Shown: positions 9,414 to 22,335, counted from the stretch's first letter. The stretch is 64,000 nucleotides of DNA from Bufo bufo (GCF_905171765.1 NC_053389.1:745737146-745801145), one strand, 5' to 3'. Program-made: numbers and translations. Notes: generated from the sequence alone by a model not told the origin.

Positions 9414-9706
9414 AGTGGTCAGAAACTTGTAAATAACTCATGAAAGAATAAAGTTACGTTAAAACCAAGCACACCATTGTTTTTCTTGTGAAATTCCCAA
9501 TAAGTTTGATGTGTCACATGACCCTCTTCCTATTGAAAAAACAAAAGTTGGATTCAAAATGTCCGACTTCAAAATGGCCACCATGGTCACCACCCATCTT
9601 GAAAAGTTTCCCCCCTCACATATACTAATGTGCCACAAACAGGAAGTTAATATCACCAACCATTCCCATTTATTAAGGTGTATCCATATAAATGGCCCAC
9701 CCTGTA

Positions 9707-10087
9707 TATCATAGTGTAAAATGTTGAATGAAAATGATGTTGTTATCTTCTAGGGCATATAATATTATCCTTTTGTTTAAATAGTATCGATAAGTTAGTA
9801 TTAAAAAGTTCGATAAACTTTTGCCGATTAAAGTGCCCAGTGAATATTTGGATGACGAAAGTCACATTTATTGGTCTCAGCTGATAGCCGCCCAGAGTGT
9901 GAACTGTGTCTGAGATGGACGCTGTGTTCAGTATGGTTTCTCCTTACTGCTTGTTGGCTGGCTGCCAGGGGCCTAGTTGGTGGTCCTGGCATGCTGGCGG
10001 CAGTTTTGAGGGATGTGCTGACACAGAATCTGCAGGTTTTTTTTTTATTCCCCGTTATTTTTGGGGGAGGGCTTTGAGGGGAGGGAG
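9707..10087. other. Interval without recognisable gene
   Basis: AT-rich DNA, then a moderately GC-rich stretch with a T-run at about 10037. Short open frames here have no recognisable motif. Confidence 0.5.
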
Positions 10088-11038
10088 TGTCACAGCTGTG
10101 TCATGGTCTGGTGTAGTGGACCATGACACTTTTGCCGTGCATGCTTGTTGCTGGTTGCAACATGTTGTTTTGCATGTTTTGACACTTCCCCTTTAAGTTG
10201 TGGGTCCCTTCCCATCCTGGTGTGTTCGGGGTTAAGATTTGTCTTCCTTGGTGTGGAACTGGGTGTGGTCTCTAGTCTCTATTTATCCTTGTGTTTTGAG
10301 CTTGAGTTCTAGTTTTGTCTCCAGCCTTGGTGTGTGTGTTGGAGTGTGGATGTTTCTGGATTCCATCTGTCCAGTCTTAGGGCCTTATTTTTGACATGGT
10401 TGCCTTGCATGTTGTTGCCTGCGGCAACGTGTAGCTTTTTATGTTGGTGTGTGCACTTCCCCTGTCAGTTGTTTCCTCCTCTGTCTGGTGCTGGAGGGGT
10501 TAACCACCTTGTTGGGCGTGGTCAATAGGTGCTTCATCTTTCCTGTGGCTAGAGGCCAGGAGTCAGTGGTACTCCAGCCATGGTGTGTGTTGGAGTTATG
10601 CTCCTGGTCTTCATATTTCATCTCCCAGATTGAGGGCCTCCTAGTGGGACATCGAGGTCTCCAGTTTTTTTTTTTTTTTTTTTTCTTATTTCTATGACCA
10701 CAAGGGTGGCCCTCACTGGACAGATGGTAAAGCCAGGAGCAGTGAACCACCAGCACACACCAAACCCGGAGGAACACAGAGCTACAGGCTTCCAGCAGAG
10801 ACTAAATAGCCCAAGCAGCCACACCCACAAACACATAATCCAAGTGTTCAGTAAACACTAGGAAGGGAGTTAACCCTTCCAACACCAGACAGGAAGGAAG
10901 CCACTTAAAGGGGAAGTGCACACACAAGCAAACTAAGCCACACGTTACCACCGGCAACAGCATGCGTGGCATCCATATCACGGCAATAACCCAGAAGGCT
11001 GAGACACTGCCACAGCGCAAACCAAAGGCCGTGACATG
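10088..11038. mobile_element. Non-autonomous inverted-repeat element related to the insertion at 35.9 kb
   Basis: The left side begins near gtcacagctgtgtcatgg and the right side ends in ggccgtgac. Segments such as acttcccctttaagt, a gggttaa block and the central part recur in inverted order in the right half, and also in the 35892-36953 element. A T-run of about 20 is at 10660. No transposase is seen and no target duplication could be matched, so the boundaries are approximate. Confidence 0.5.
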
Positions 11039-12535
11039 TGTACCGCGAAAGAATAAATCGCCTCATTAGGGATTTTCACAATGGCGCTTTTTTTAAACAC
11101 TCGATCTGCATATACAGTGTAATCAAATACACTGCTTACTTACAGTGATCAGAAATTCTTCCTCAACGTCGCAAAAATTCTTGCCAACCATCTTTTCTGA
11201 TCGCATCCAACTTCGGTCTGGTGGAAACCCAGTTGCTGTAGTTGGCCGTGCCTATTTTGCGCATAGGTGAAAATTACATGGTCGATATTTTGCATTGAAA
11301 AAAATAATGAATGTAGATCGTAAATTCGAATAATACATCTGGTATGTCACTGTCCATGTTGTGGGGCTATTTGTTCACTTCTAGTAAGTATTTGGTGGCT
11401 GCAATTATGACCTGAAGGTATTCCAGGTTCGCCTGCCTTTAAAGTGAATGGGGCCCGCCGCGAACTTGCGGTTCGCGAACCATCCCAGCCGATGTTTGTC
11501 CATCACTAGTCATTGATGATAAATGTATCATGCACCTAATTAACCTAGCTAACTACACCACTTTTCCACCCTCTTTTCAAAATAGACAACAGTAGTGTAA
11601 AATCACAAAATAAATGTTTGAGCAAAAATTGCTGCACTAAAAATTTGCCACTTTTTCAACCTAATCTTAGCATATCCCCCCCTCCCTTCTTTTTTTTCTC
11701 AGTAGGTCCTTATTCTACTTTTCCTGTAAGTAGATTGAAGTCATTGTTCCTGTTTGTGTTGAAATATCTATAATTGTTCTTTCTTTTTCATGGAGACACA
11801 AGTATACAAACCTATTAGAGAATTACATTGGGTAAAGTTGAGCAAGCAAAAACCAAACATAGAAAAAATACATATAAAACACGGGCAGTTAATGCCCAGC
11901 AGTTCCCTGATTATTACACTATAAAATATTTAAATGTAAAAAAAAATGTGCATTTACTATTTGAAGTATAGTATCCTAAATAAAATGCACACACTTGGTG
12001 AGTTAGCAGGCCTTGAGCACTGAGCTCACATCAGTCTGCTCTAAATATTTCACACAATTTTCTCATTTTAATTTCTCCAGCTTATAAAACAGCTGAAGTA
12101 GTCCTTTCCTGGGAGACTGGCTCATTCAGCTGAATTAAAGAATGACCTATTGTTTACCAGTACCGAAAAGACCTCCGGAAAACTTTAGTGTCACCACATA
12201 TGGTTATCCAATTAGAAAAGCAATTTGAGTCACTGGATGTCTGCTCTACTTTCTGCAGATAAACACTCTCATATATTATCATAATCAAAAATCATTATAT
12301 TATAATGCATTAGCATACACAAAGTGGAGTACAGGGAATAGAACAGGCAAACATTACTGGGAGTGTGACCTTTATGGACATAGTCGTATCAGGTTGTACA
12401 ATACAATGCACTTTAGTCGCTCAACTAAATCACTATCTTCTTAATATTTATACAGTAACACATAATTAAGCCTCTGTTAATATCCGTGTTCAGGCCAAAG
12501 TTTTTCTGGTTTTCTTGTTAGTATTTTAAATAAAA
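11039..12535. other. AT-rich intergenic DNA with one hAT end fragment
   Basis: No coding or RNA gene is recognised. The only feature is a hAT terminal fragment at about 11395-11508. Confidence 0.5.
11395..11508. mobile_element. Solo hAT terminal fragment
   Basis: The stretch contains cttgcggttcgcgaac and ends gtttgtccatcacta. Read in reverse it begins TAGTGATGGACAAAC. This resembles the TAGAGATGG start of hAT-3 at 21755, so it is probably the end of a related element that has otherwise gone. Confidence 0.45.
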
Positions 12536-12554
12536 GATAGATAGATAGATAGAT
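12536..12554. repeat. GATA microsatellite
   Basis: About five tandem gata units. Confidence 0.9.
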
Positions 12555-12574
12555 ATACAGCATGTGTGTGTGTC

Positions 12575-14441
12575 CAGGGGAGGGATGACAGCCTTAGTCC
12601 TGGGGGGCAAATCCAGTCAAGTGCCCCATTTTTATTTTGCAGACTTTTCTTTTATACAGGAACATATTGCATTTACTACCCCCCAATGTGGCACGTGTAG
12701 CGCGCTGCGCCAATTCTTTGCCTGGCCATTTCTAAAAGCCCTGTAGGAATGGAATTTTTTTTGCCCCACCCATTATTAAAAGCCCCTTCTACATATAATA
12801 GGCCACTCCCGTCTCTGCAGAGATTGACAAACAGACATTAGTTTCACACATTTCCATCATCTTCACTTCTTCTGAACACCCCTTTCTGCCACCCCCAATA
12901 CTATACTGCAGAAACAGTCCCCCTGGGAATACTACTACCACACAGATAGTGCCCCCATACTGTACCCGCTATGCCCCCAATACTATACTGCAGAAACAGT
13001 CCCCCCTGGAAATTACTACTACCACACAGATAGTGCCCACTTCAACAATTATTGGCACCCAGTGCTCTAAAAAAATAACTGCGCCCAGACACTAATAGTA
13101 TAAAGATAATGTCCCCCAAAAATAATTGTGCTAAACTGATACTATGCCAGGGTGCCCCCCAAAGTAACAGTGCTCCCCAAAATCCCACCAATAAAAATAA
13201 TTCTCTGCCAGAGCACACTTAGTAGTAATAATGCCGCTATACTGCCCATACTAGTAATCATGTTCCTCATAGCCCCCCCAGTAGTAGTAAAGCTCAGCAT
13301 AATACCCCCTAGTGGTAATAATTCTCCCTATACTATGACAGTACATGAAATACCCCCGCTTAGTGCCCGCAGTTGAGCTAATGTCCCCCATAATGTATGC
13401 CAGATAAAATACACCTATATAGTGCCCCAGTAAATTCCCTCATAGTGTTCCTCTCCCCCTTCCCCATGGTGTCCCCCATAATATGCCAGTAATAAAATGC
13501 CCCTTCTTAGTGCCCCCAGCAGATGCTCCTATAGTGCTCCTCTCCCACATAATGTGCCAGTAAAAAATGCCCCTTCTTAGTGCCACCAGATGCCCCAATA
13601 GTGCTCCACTCAACCATAGTGCCCCCAAATAATGCCCCATAGTGCTGCTCTTCCCTATAGTGCCTCCCATAATGTGCCAGTAAGAATTGCCCCCTTAGTG
13701 CCACCAGATGCCATAGTGCCCTGCCCCCATAAATAAAGGCCCCATTAGAGCCCCCACTTCCCCCTAGTGCCCCCCAAAAACTCCCCTATAGTGCCAACAG
13801 ATGCCCCATAGTGCTGCTCTCCCCTATAGTGCCCCCCATAGTGTGCCAATAAAAAAAAGCCCCTTTAGAGCCCCCAGATGCCACCATAGTGCTCCTCTCC
13901 CCCATGGTGCCCCCCCCATAATGTGCCAGTAAGAAATGCCCCCATAGTACCCCCCAAAATGGGCAAGAAATAAATGCCCCCAGAGTGCCACCCCAAAAAA
14001 ATGGAGCTGTAAGAAATGCCAGATGCCCCATAGTGCCAGCTCCCCCCGCAAAGAAAAAAAAACAAACACTAATTACCTCTATCAGCAGTGATGTGTCCCT
14101 GCTGTGTGCTGCCCGGCTCAGGCGGCGCAATGATAATGACGTCATCTCGCCGCCTGAGCCGGCCTCTGATAGGCCGCAGGCATTAGGCATCTGTATCGGT
14201 GTCCTGAGGACGGCGATACAGATGAATATAGAGATGAGCACTTCCACAATGGAAGCGCTCATCTCCTACTGCCCCCCCCCACCGCCAACTAGAACCAGGG
14301 CCGCGCCGCCTGTGGTGATCGGCGGTGCGGCCCTGAGGAATAAAACATAAAATAAAAAATTGTAAAGACGGACATTTTTTACATGCTTTAGGGCGGCGTG
14401 GGGGGCAATTGCCTCCCTGCCCCCTGTCCCAGCCGTCCCTG
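12575..14441. mobile_element. Non-autonomous hAT-like element with 8-bp target duplication (1867 bp)
   Basis: The left end starts CAGGGGAGGG and the right end, reversed, starts CAGGGACGGCTGGG. These are short imperfect terminal repeats of the CAGGG type common in hAT. Both ends are flanked by tgtgtgtc (12567-12574 and 14442-14449). The flank is low-complexity TG, which weakens the evidence. The inside is filled with C-rich repeats and has no transposase. Long minus-strand frames within (13440-14262) come from these repeats. Confidence 0.6.
13380..14030. repeat. C-rich irregular minisatellite inside the 12.6-14.4 kb element
   Basis: Blocks such as atagtgcccccca, ataatgtgccagtaa, aaatgcccc and ccaccagatgcc recur at irregular spacing. 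The strand is strongly C-rich. Confidence 0.75.
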
Positions 14442-14449
14442 TGTGTGTC

Positions 14450-15720
14450 TATAGGTGGCTGTAGGGGATATACATGAACAATGGTTAATATTACATTATT
14501 TATGCAGTCATAGTGCTTTGGGAGTGAGAGGAGGACTCTCAGGAAGATGCAAGGGTAGGGTAGAAAGCCGCAGAGGGTGCTAGATGATATTTCCCTAATG
14601 TCAGGAGTGACCTACAATCTACAGGTGCCTCACAGGAAAAAGGGCAATACATATTCCTCACCTATTAATGTGAGGAATCAAGTGAAGCACCCCCCCTTCA
14701 TTTGGATACTGTACACAGGGTTGGACTGGGGTTCCTTGGGCCAACCAGAGGAAATATAAAGTCTAATTGATTTTCATTCCAAGAAATGGACTCTAGAGAT
14801 AAGTTATTGAGCTCAAAGGCAGGTCCCTCTTTTTTCTCCTGAACCTTTAAGGCCCATTATGGTATCAGAACCTAGGCTCACTGGAGAATCCTATGGTACT
14901 CTGGTGGGCCAGTGCGACGCTGAAAGTACAGTATATGCAACACTGTGCCTTTGAGTGCTGCTCACCACAATATGTGATCTGTTATTGCTTTGCATTATCA
15001 TATTTATTATCTTCTATTATGTTGCAAGTGATGGTAGATCTCTGATTGCGCCAGAGAAGACCAGCTCCAGACAACATGATTGATAAGATTGTCAGTGGTT
15101 ATTGGTCCTCTGAAGCAGGCGGACGCATGGGGTTGGAATGACACTGCGTCCTCACGTTGGACCTTGTAGCATAAGTGATATAAGGATGGTCCACTGATGA
15201 AACCCCTTAGGCATGTTATCCCTGTAGCATCATATTCAGCACAATGCTGAGAGAACGACTATGTTCTAGTCTATGTTCATCCTGGTTCTTGCCAGTTGAG
15301 GGGTTGTAATGTTCATATGACTGTGGCTCTCCTGCTAAGAGAACTGACCAAGTTGTTACACTGTCAATATTCATAGATATTCATCCTTACGTGGTGGTCA
15401 TCATCATGATAACTTAATGAGCAGAGAAGCCTTTGGAAATTTATGCTTAATACCTGCACACCAAAAGGCATGAATAGATGCCAGGACTTTATTTTGCCGT
15501 ATTAATTGTCTGTGACCAAATGTATTATCTTTGAAGTGCAATGAAAGTGTTAAACATGTCTGCCTATGACGTTCTAAGTTTAATTTATTCTGTACCTCTC
15601 TTGTTTTTATCTGGTTGGAGGATGGGGATATTTAAATGTTACACCATGACTAACAGCACTGTTGTGGTCGAAATGCGCTGAAGATAATTCTTGCACTCCT
15701 TTTGATCTTACTGAGGATAT
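14450..15720. other. Interval without recognisable gene
   Basis: No protein motif or RNA gene is seen. Phrases such as ctgatgaaaccccttaggca (about 15194) and gtcgaaatgcgctgaa (about 15668) resemble parts of dispersed frog repeats, but no element boundary could be fixed. Confidence 0.4.
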
Positions 15721-16188
15721 TTAAAGGGCTTGGCCACTTTCTGGATACATTTGGCCAATGTATATGTAAGTTGACTATTTGATAATTGCATAAATAGCCT
15801 TTCTTGATTTTCTGTGCTGTTTGCTTTATATTCCTCTGTTGGGCAAATACTCAGTGCTGTCCACAGAGGAGACCTGTCCATAAGATGGCTACTGATGGAG
15901 GGTCATGTGACAAGGCAAAAAAAAACGTTGAGAGTGTAGTGCAGGTTTATTGTATTTTAACATATGAGACTGAGTGATTTGACTGGTCACATGACCCTCC
16001 ATCAGCAGCCATATTATGGACAGGACCTTCATGTGGACAGCACAAAAGACTTGGCCAAAAAGGGTGAATACTTTCTGAAATATAGGAATCGGTACAAAAT
16101 ATTGACAAAGACTATATTAGTAGGTGCCATAAAGCCATCTTACAAACATACTGGTCAACAGTAGCCAGAAAGTGGCCGATCCCTTTAA
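15721..16188. mobile_element. TTAA-flanked MITE, T2-MITE/piggyBac-like (468 bp)
   Basis: Starts TTAAAGGGCTTGGCCACTTT and ends with the near complement, agtggccgatccctttaa. TTAA at both ends is the target of piggyBac and Kolobok-type elements. The TTAAAGG ends match the T2-MITE signature described in Xenopus. A further inverted pair inside (about 15865-16030) carries gtcatgtgac-type sequence. There is no coding capacity. Confidence 0.75.
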
Positions 16189-18540
16189 TGTAGTCTGAAA
16201 ATATTTTTATCAGATTGGATGCTGGATTTCTTCTATCCTTACCTGCATTTTTAGGTGAGCCGTGCATTCAGGTGGTGAGATGAATGAAAATGTTGCTTGA
16301 ACTGACCAAGTATTTGATGGCCGCTTTCCCATACGGCCCTGTATAGTAAACCATTGCTGAATTTTAACACCTGCTTTGTCTGTGCCTGTGCTATTTTGCC
16401 ACTATTTCTGCATTTCTGCAATTTACATTTACAGCAGTGCCTGCTCACTCCCAGTTTTCAGTGCCTTCTTATTCAGGAGTACTCATAGCAGTGATGTTTT
16501 TATGTTGTTTTGTTATGTTCCTTCAGCTTATATAGCAGGACCAGATTCTCCTCCCTCAGTAGTCAGAGTAGTGCCAGCAGTGGACACAGCACTGCGCTTC
16601 CACCTCCTGCTAATACAAAGCAGTTCCCCTGACCCGAATAGTCACAGCAATGCCTTTTTCCACAGTAGTCACAGGATTGCGCCCATTTGTCCAGTAGAAT
16701 CTTTACCCTTTCCGGCAGTAGTCACATGTAGATAATGGTAATTATAATGGCTCTAGTTATTATCCAGGTTTCTTTCATGACAATTAAATTTTGCATTATG
16801 GAATTGGACAGCCCGCTCCGTCCAGTTTTCGTTCAAGATGATTTTTTTCCCCACAAATATTTGCAAAGTATTTTTAATATAGATCACTGAAATATTCATA
16901 CATATATTCATACTAAAGGAGAAAAAACACAGAGCACATTTTCATTTGACGGGAAAATAATTTTTGAGATGGAAAGCTATTATGTAGATACCCAAAACTG
17001 GCAAATGAAAGATTTGTGTAGTAAGTATCAAATATTTACCCTTCATCCTTCCACATCCTTCCTTTCCTGTTTAGTTAGAACTTTGAATATCCAGAATATA
17101 TTTTCTGTGATTGCAAAAATTATTGTATTTGTCCCTCTACATTTTCTCTTCTCCTTATACAGTTCAGTTTAAAAAAAAGATTTAAAAACATATTGGTAAG
17201 TTAATTGGCTTCCTATGAACTTGACCCTAGTGTGTAAGATTGGGAAATTAGATTGTAACCCCAATTGAGTTGCTCACGTTTGAAGCACCTGGGTCCATGC
17301 ATTCAAATACTTAGTACACCCACATCTGCTGTACTCCATCTTGTACACCATAATATACATTTGGTGGGCATTTTAATGAGATGGTTGGGGAAGGGCGTTA
17401 ACATGATCATAATGCAGTATAAAGATCATGTTGTTCCACTTTCTGTTCACAACCCCTGTTGTGATATAGGATATCTGGAAGTTTCTAGAAAAGGGTAGAC
17501 AGTTACCCCTCCCCGTTTATCCATGTCTTCTCTATTGAACTTAATTTACAGATGTCTTTCTTCAACCATATTATCCAAGGTAAACTGGGGCTTGTGAATT
17601 TTACAAGCCTCATATCTGCACATAATTGTCTATTAAGTGGAGCTCAATCACTAGCAAAAGTGCCTCATGACTTTGTGGAGACGGATGGCAGCCCACCGAC
17701 CCCTTTTTGACACATTAGCCTGCGCTCATGACTACAGTTCCACTAATACTCCACTGATGGTGGGCACCACTTTGACATCAAACTTTGATGAGTGAAGACA
17801 TCTTTCTTTTCTAAGATCCTGTTTTGTGGTGGCAGTAGTCCCCTTTCCTTTAAGAACAAAAAAAAAAAAAGGAATTCACAAATAAATGGTAGAAAACGAT
17901 TTGTGCAATATTGTAAGGTTCAGAACATCATCTCGTGCAGAATTACTGTGCAAGGTCACCCACAGGCCATACATTTTGGTGTCTTGGTGGCAACTATCAT
18001 TTTATCATTTAACCAAATTTTATAGTTGTTGAGCTCAGTATAAGAAATAAAGGTTCAGATTTAGTCCGTTCATTGGGCCAAAATTTTGAATAATCCAGAA
18101 ACCTATATTGATGAGAACTGACCAAAGGTATCAATCTCTCTATTTTTATATATATATATGTATATACTAGCAGACCAATTGTCATACCAATGTCCAACAA
18201 CAATTTTTATAATGAGAGGCTATAGTGTCGCACTGCGACATGCTGCGACTCCTGCATGCAGCAGTGTAGATGTGTCCTATGTGTCGTGCAACTTATTGTC
18301 GTTGTGTAGCCCTAGCCTAAAGCTGATCTACAGCAGTGAAGAAAAATGGCTGGGCTGTTTTGGAAATCTGGTGTAAATCTGGGTGTATGTGGAGACTAAG
18401 GGCCTGCGAGCTTCTATTGGCTGATAAGGGACATGTGACCGTGTGTATGGCAGTTGGGATATGAGTGAAAGACTTGCAGGCTTCTACTGACTAATGCAAC
18501 GAATGCAAATTTCCTACAAAGGCGGCTACACGTGTGAGGA
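16189..18540. other. Long AT-rich interval without recognisable gene
   Basis: Short frames (up to 119 codons) show no domain. A poly-A run is at about 17857. I see nothing that supports a gene or RNA here. Confidence 0.5.
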
Positions 18541-18632
18541 CATGGGGCAAGGAACTCTGGGAAGGCAGGCTTACCCATAATGCCATGCATGCAGCTAATC
18601 AGCAGCCAGCCATCCCTGTGATGTCATATCCC

Positions 18633-18640
18633 TATAAATA
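18633..18640 (+). promoter_or_regulatory. TATA box of hAT-2
   Basis: tataaata lies about 1 kb before the first Met of the transposase and next to a GC-rich stretch. Similar boxes precede the other hAT copies at the same relative place. Confidence 0.5.
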
Positions 18641-19059
18641 CGGCGGCCATCTTGGAGTCAGACATTTTCCAGCTCTCAGAGTGCAGGGACAGACGTGAGA
18701 AGGCTCTAGGGACAGCAATTGAAAAAACCTTATTGTGAAAAAAAAAAAAACGATTGAAAAAACGATTTATAGGTGCAGGGAAAGGATAGGGAGGAATCAT
18801 TTCACAGCATCTTAGTGCAGGGAGAGACGTCTGAAGTCGTTTAGGACAGTGCTAGAAAAACCTCATTATGAAAAAAAAAGCAATTTATAAGTGCAGGGAA
18901 ATATTATTTGGGGATCCACATAGCCATTATACAACTCTGTCATTCTAGCAATTTGTTCTTGTTATTGGGGTGCAAGTGCTATGTTGAAAAGCCTTTAGTG
19001 GCTTATATATGTGGAAAATGAAAAATATATACACATTTCACTTCTGCAGTTATTTGTGT

Positions 19060-19600
19060 TGAAACAGTTTAGTGGCCTATTTCAGTACAAAAAGGAAAAA
19101 TAGACGCTTTTCATTCTGCAGTTATTTGTGGTGAAAGCGTTCAGTGTCCTATTTCAGTACACTGTTACATTTATTTGTGAAAGAGTTTAGTGGCCTACCG
19201 TACTTCAGTAAAAAAAGGAAAAATATATACGCACTTCACTGGCGCACTTATTTGTGGTAAAAGCATTTAGTGACCTATTTTAGTACAGAAAGAAAAATAT
19301 ATATGCACTTCACTGGTGCATTTATTTCTGCTAACAGCATTTACTGGCCTATTTCAGTACAAAAAGAAAAATATTTTCTCAGTTCATTTCTGCAGTTATA
19401 TGTGTTGAAATTGTACAGAAAGAAAAACATATACGCACTACACTGGTGCACTTATTTGTGGCAAAAGCGTTTAGTGGCCTTTTTCAGTACAGAAAGAAAA
19501 ATTTATACGCACTTCACTGGTGCATTTATTTCTGCTAAAAGTGTTTACTGGCCTATTTCAGTACAAAAAGAAAAATATTTTGGTCGTTTTTAGGGGTGTT
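19060..19600. repeat. 70-80-bp leader repeats of hAT-2
   Basis: About seven irregular units carry gtttagtggcctatttcagt, acaaaaagaaaaatat and cacttcactggtgca. They lie between the TATA box and the coding region, as the leader arrays do in hAT-1. Confidence 0.85.
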
Positions 19601-19637
19601 TTAATTTCTTTTCAATTTATTTAGTTCTGCTAAAGGT

Positions 19638-21754
19638 ATGTCAGACAGAGAAGTGCCAGGCCATGCACAGAGGAGTGGCAGAGGTCGCAGCAGAGTAAGG
19701 GGGCATTGCATCAGGAGTCACAGCTAGAGGCCTGAGCTCCCGGTGTCATCTAGCGGTCGTGTCTTGACCAGCAACCCAGCGGTTCTTGATTGGTTAACTC
19801 GGTCATCCACTTCATCCCAAATGACATCAGACAACCCCAGCCAACAGTCGTGGGTTCGTAAGACACAACCCTTAGTTGGCATGGCCCGGGAGCAGGCCCT
19901 GTGCCCTCACCTGTCTTCAACCTGCCTCTGTGCTTTGCTGTTCCCTCAGCCACAGAAGTATAGTATGCTGTGGGCTCGGCTCCACTATACAGCGAGGATG
20001 AGCTACTAGAGGACAGTCAGCAGCTACTGACCAGCCAAGATCTGGAGGAGACATCTGCCACTTCCTCCACTAGGCAGGCAAGTATTGATAAGGAGAGTGG
20101 CGTGGGAGGTGGTGATGCGAGCGGTCAGGCTCCTGACCCAGAGACCGTTGAGAAAGACATCAGTAACATGCAGACACTACTCATGATGATGAAGCCAAAC
20201 GCACTTGGGAGCCGGGTGCAGAAGGGGCTTCAGCATCATCAGGAGAAGAGGGTTGCAGCTTGCCTGTGAGGCAGCGGCTGAGCCAGCAAGGTGGTACCAT
20301 GGCTGGGAGTCAGCAGGGTGGCAGCAGTGGGAGGTTGGGATCCAAATGTGCCTGGGGTAGACCACCTGCTTTGCAGCAGCCTACCTGCCTGGGAACTAGT
20401 GGTGCAGAGGTTCACGGAGGCAGTGGCCGTAGCAGTCAGTCAGTGCGGGCTGTTGGGGGAAAAATCACCTACTCGGCGGTGTGATAGTTTTTTATTAAGT
20501 TGCCAGAGGAGGATAACGTGGCCATATGTGGAATATGTGGGCAGAAGGTGAAGCGTGGCCATGGTGCCAATGTTGGCACTATGGCCCTGCGTTAACATAT
20601 GCAGAGTCGCCATAAAGTGGCCTCCAATGTGGTGGTCCTGCCGCAGCTACCGCTGCATCACCCAGTGGCACGCATCCGGTTTCAGCCAGTCAAGGCTCCA
20701 CCACCTCAGCCGAAGGGAGCTGTCATTTCAATCTTCTGCTGGTCCAGATGCTCCTGCTCATACTCCTACTACTCCTCGTCAGTCATTCCGTCAACAATCA
20801 ATCACCGAAGCGATTGCCAATAGACAGCAGTATGCGTGCACGCATCCAAAGGCACAAAAGATGAACGTGCTCCTGTCCAAGTTGCTGGTGCTGCAGTCCC
20901 TCCCTTTCCAAGTCGTGGACTCTGCACCTTACAGAGAACGGATGGCTTGTGCCGAGCTGAGGTGGAGAGTCCCAAGCCGGCATTTCTTTGCGAAAAAGGC
21001 AGTACCAGCCCTGCACAAATATGTAGAACAGAAGGTGGGTCAGTCCTTGAGCCTGTCGGTGTCTGCCAAAGTGCACGGCAGCGCTGACGTGTGGAGCTGT
21101 AACTACGGTCAGAGACAGTACATGTCCTTTACTGCCCACTGAGTGAATGTGGTTCCTGCACAGCCACACCAGCACCTTGGCCAGGTCACGCCGCTTCCAC
21201 CTCCTTGTTGTTACGCCATTGGTCCTGCGACATTGTCCACCTCTGCCCCCTCATCCTCCCCTATGTCCTCGGCCTCCACTGTAGGGACAAGTCACAGTGC
21301 CCCTCTAGCATACCACATGTGCAGGGCACACAATGAAGGAACTGCTCTGTGTCCTTCATCAAGGAATCGAATACAGGCTTTCTCCCCGACAAGTCAAAAT
21401 CGAAATCATGGTGACCGACAATGGGAAGAACATTGTGTCGGCGTTGCATCAAGGAGGACTAAGCCATGCGCCCTGCATGGCAAACGTGTTCAATCTGGTT
21501 GTCAAGCGGTTCCTGAAGTCTTCCACCCATCTGCAAGACATCCTAAAAATGGCCAGGAAACTTTGCATGCACTACAGCCACTCGTACACCGCAAAGCACA
21601 CCCTCCTTGAGCTGCAGCGGCAGAACGGTATTCCCCAACATAGGCTGATATGCAACGTTTCCACCCGTTGGAATTCCACCCTCCATATGTTGGACCCACT
21701 ATCCGAACAGAGAAAGGCCATCAACGATTTATTGATGATGCAAGCGGATAGGAG
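19638..21754 (+). pseudogene. hAT-2 transposase (BED finger and catalytic region, several frame breaks)
   Basis: The frame starts at Met 19638 (MSDREVPGHAQRSG) and the rest is spread over several frames. The BED finger lies at about 20490-20620, with CGICGQK and a HMQSRH pair, broken by one stop. The block RVPSRHFFAKKAVPALHKYV is near 20970-21030. SADVWSCNYGQRQ follows near 21080, and the second catalytic region ends in VTDNGKNIVSALHQG (about 21410). The segment ICNVSTRWNSTLHML is near 21650. All are standard hAT landmarks. At least three frameshifts plus stops make it inactive. It ends at the hAT-3 insertion. Confidence 0.8.
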
Positions 21755-21954
21755 TAGAGATGGCCTTGCGGTTCGCCCCGGCGAGTGTTTCGCTGCAAAC
21801 TTTGCTCGTTCGCGATTTGCCGAACATGCGAACATATGGCAATATTCGCACGCGCCATATTTTTTTGCATAGCACCAAACTTTGACCCATGACACATCCA
21901 TCAGGTGGGACAGGACAGCCAATTGATACTTTTCAGCACATGGACCCCCTATCC

Positions 21955-21962
21955 TATAAATA
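21955..21962 (+). promoter_or_regulatory. TATA box of hAT-3
   Basis: tataaata lies 200 bp inside the left end of hAT-3, matching the spacing of the TATA box in hAT-1 copy 2 (229 bp from its end). Confidence 0.5.
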
Positions 21963-22335
21963 AACCGGCAGCCATTTTACATTCTGTTTTTTGCCAGTGT
22001 AGGGAGAGGTTGCTGTGTGGAGCAGGGACCGACTGTTAGGGACACCAAACGCTAGCTAATAGGGCCACAAAAGTCCTTTTAAGGACTGGTATAGGTGTGC
22101 TATTGATAGGTGTGGCATGCTGAGGGGTGTCATATACTTATAATATACTTTCTAGCATAGAAAGTATATTATAGTGCATTTGTATGGTGCAGCAGTTGTG
22201 TGCGGTTTTGCTGAGATACCGCAGCTATATAGCGGGACAAATGCTATTGGAATAAAAACTGAGTGAGGGGTGTGATATACCTATAATATACCTTCTAACA
22301 TAGAAAGTATATTATAGTACATTTGTATTGTGCAG

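Larger units (their letters stand above)
8504..9704. mobile_element. Mariner/Tc1-superfamily fold-back element (1201 bp)
   Basis: The ends read CAGGGTGGGCCATTTATATG and its complement, and both are flanked by the dinucleotide TA (8502-8503, 9705-9706), the target of this superfamily. Inverted arms of about 500 bp (8504-9005 and 9205-9704) surround a loop of roughly 200 bp. The arms go well beyond normal terminal repeats and contain the 3' end of the transposase gene on both strands. The element lacks the 5' half of the gene and cannot be autonomous. Confidence 0.85.
18541..21754 (+). mobile_element. hAT-2 family DNA transposon, 5' part (interrupted by hAT-3)
   Basis: A promoter-like region with a TATA box (18633-18640) is followed by a leader with A-rich repeats and a 70-80-bp array (19060-19600), then a BED-finger hAT transposase frame set (19638-21754). 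The text stops abruptly at 21754, where hAT-3 begins TAGAGATGG. The 3' part was not found downstream in the same orientation. The left end is not defined and 18541 is an estimate. Confidence 0.65.

Noticed and set aside
10660..10682. T-run considered as a retroposed poly-A tail on the minus strand
   Set aside because: No retroposon body or flanking duplication could be tied to it; it lies inside the inverted-repeat element.
13440..14262. Minus-strand frames rich in Gly, Trp and His
   Set aside because: They come from the C-rich minisatellite, and no known domain is present.
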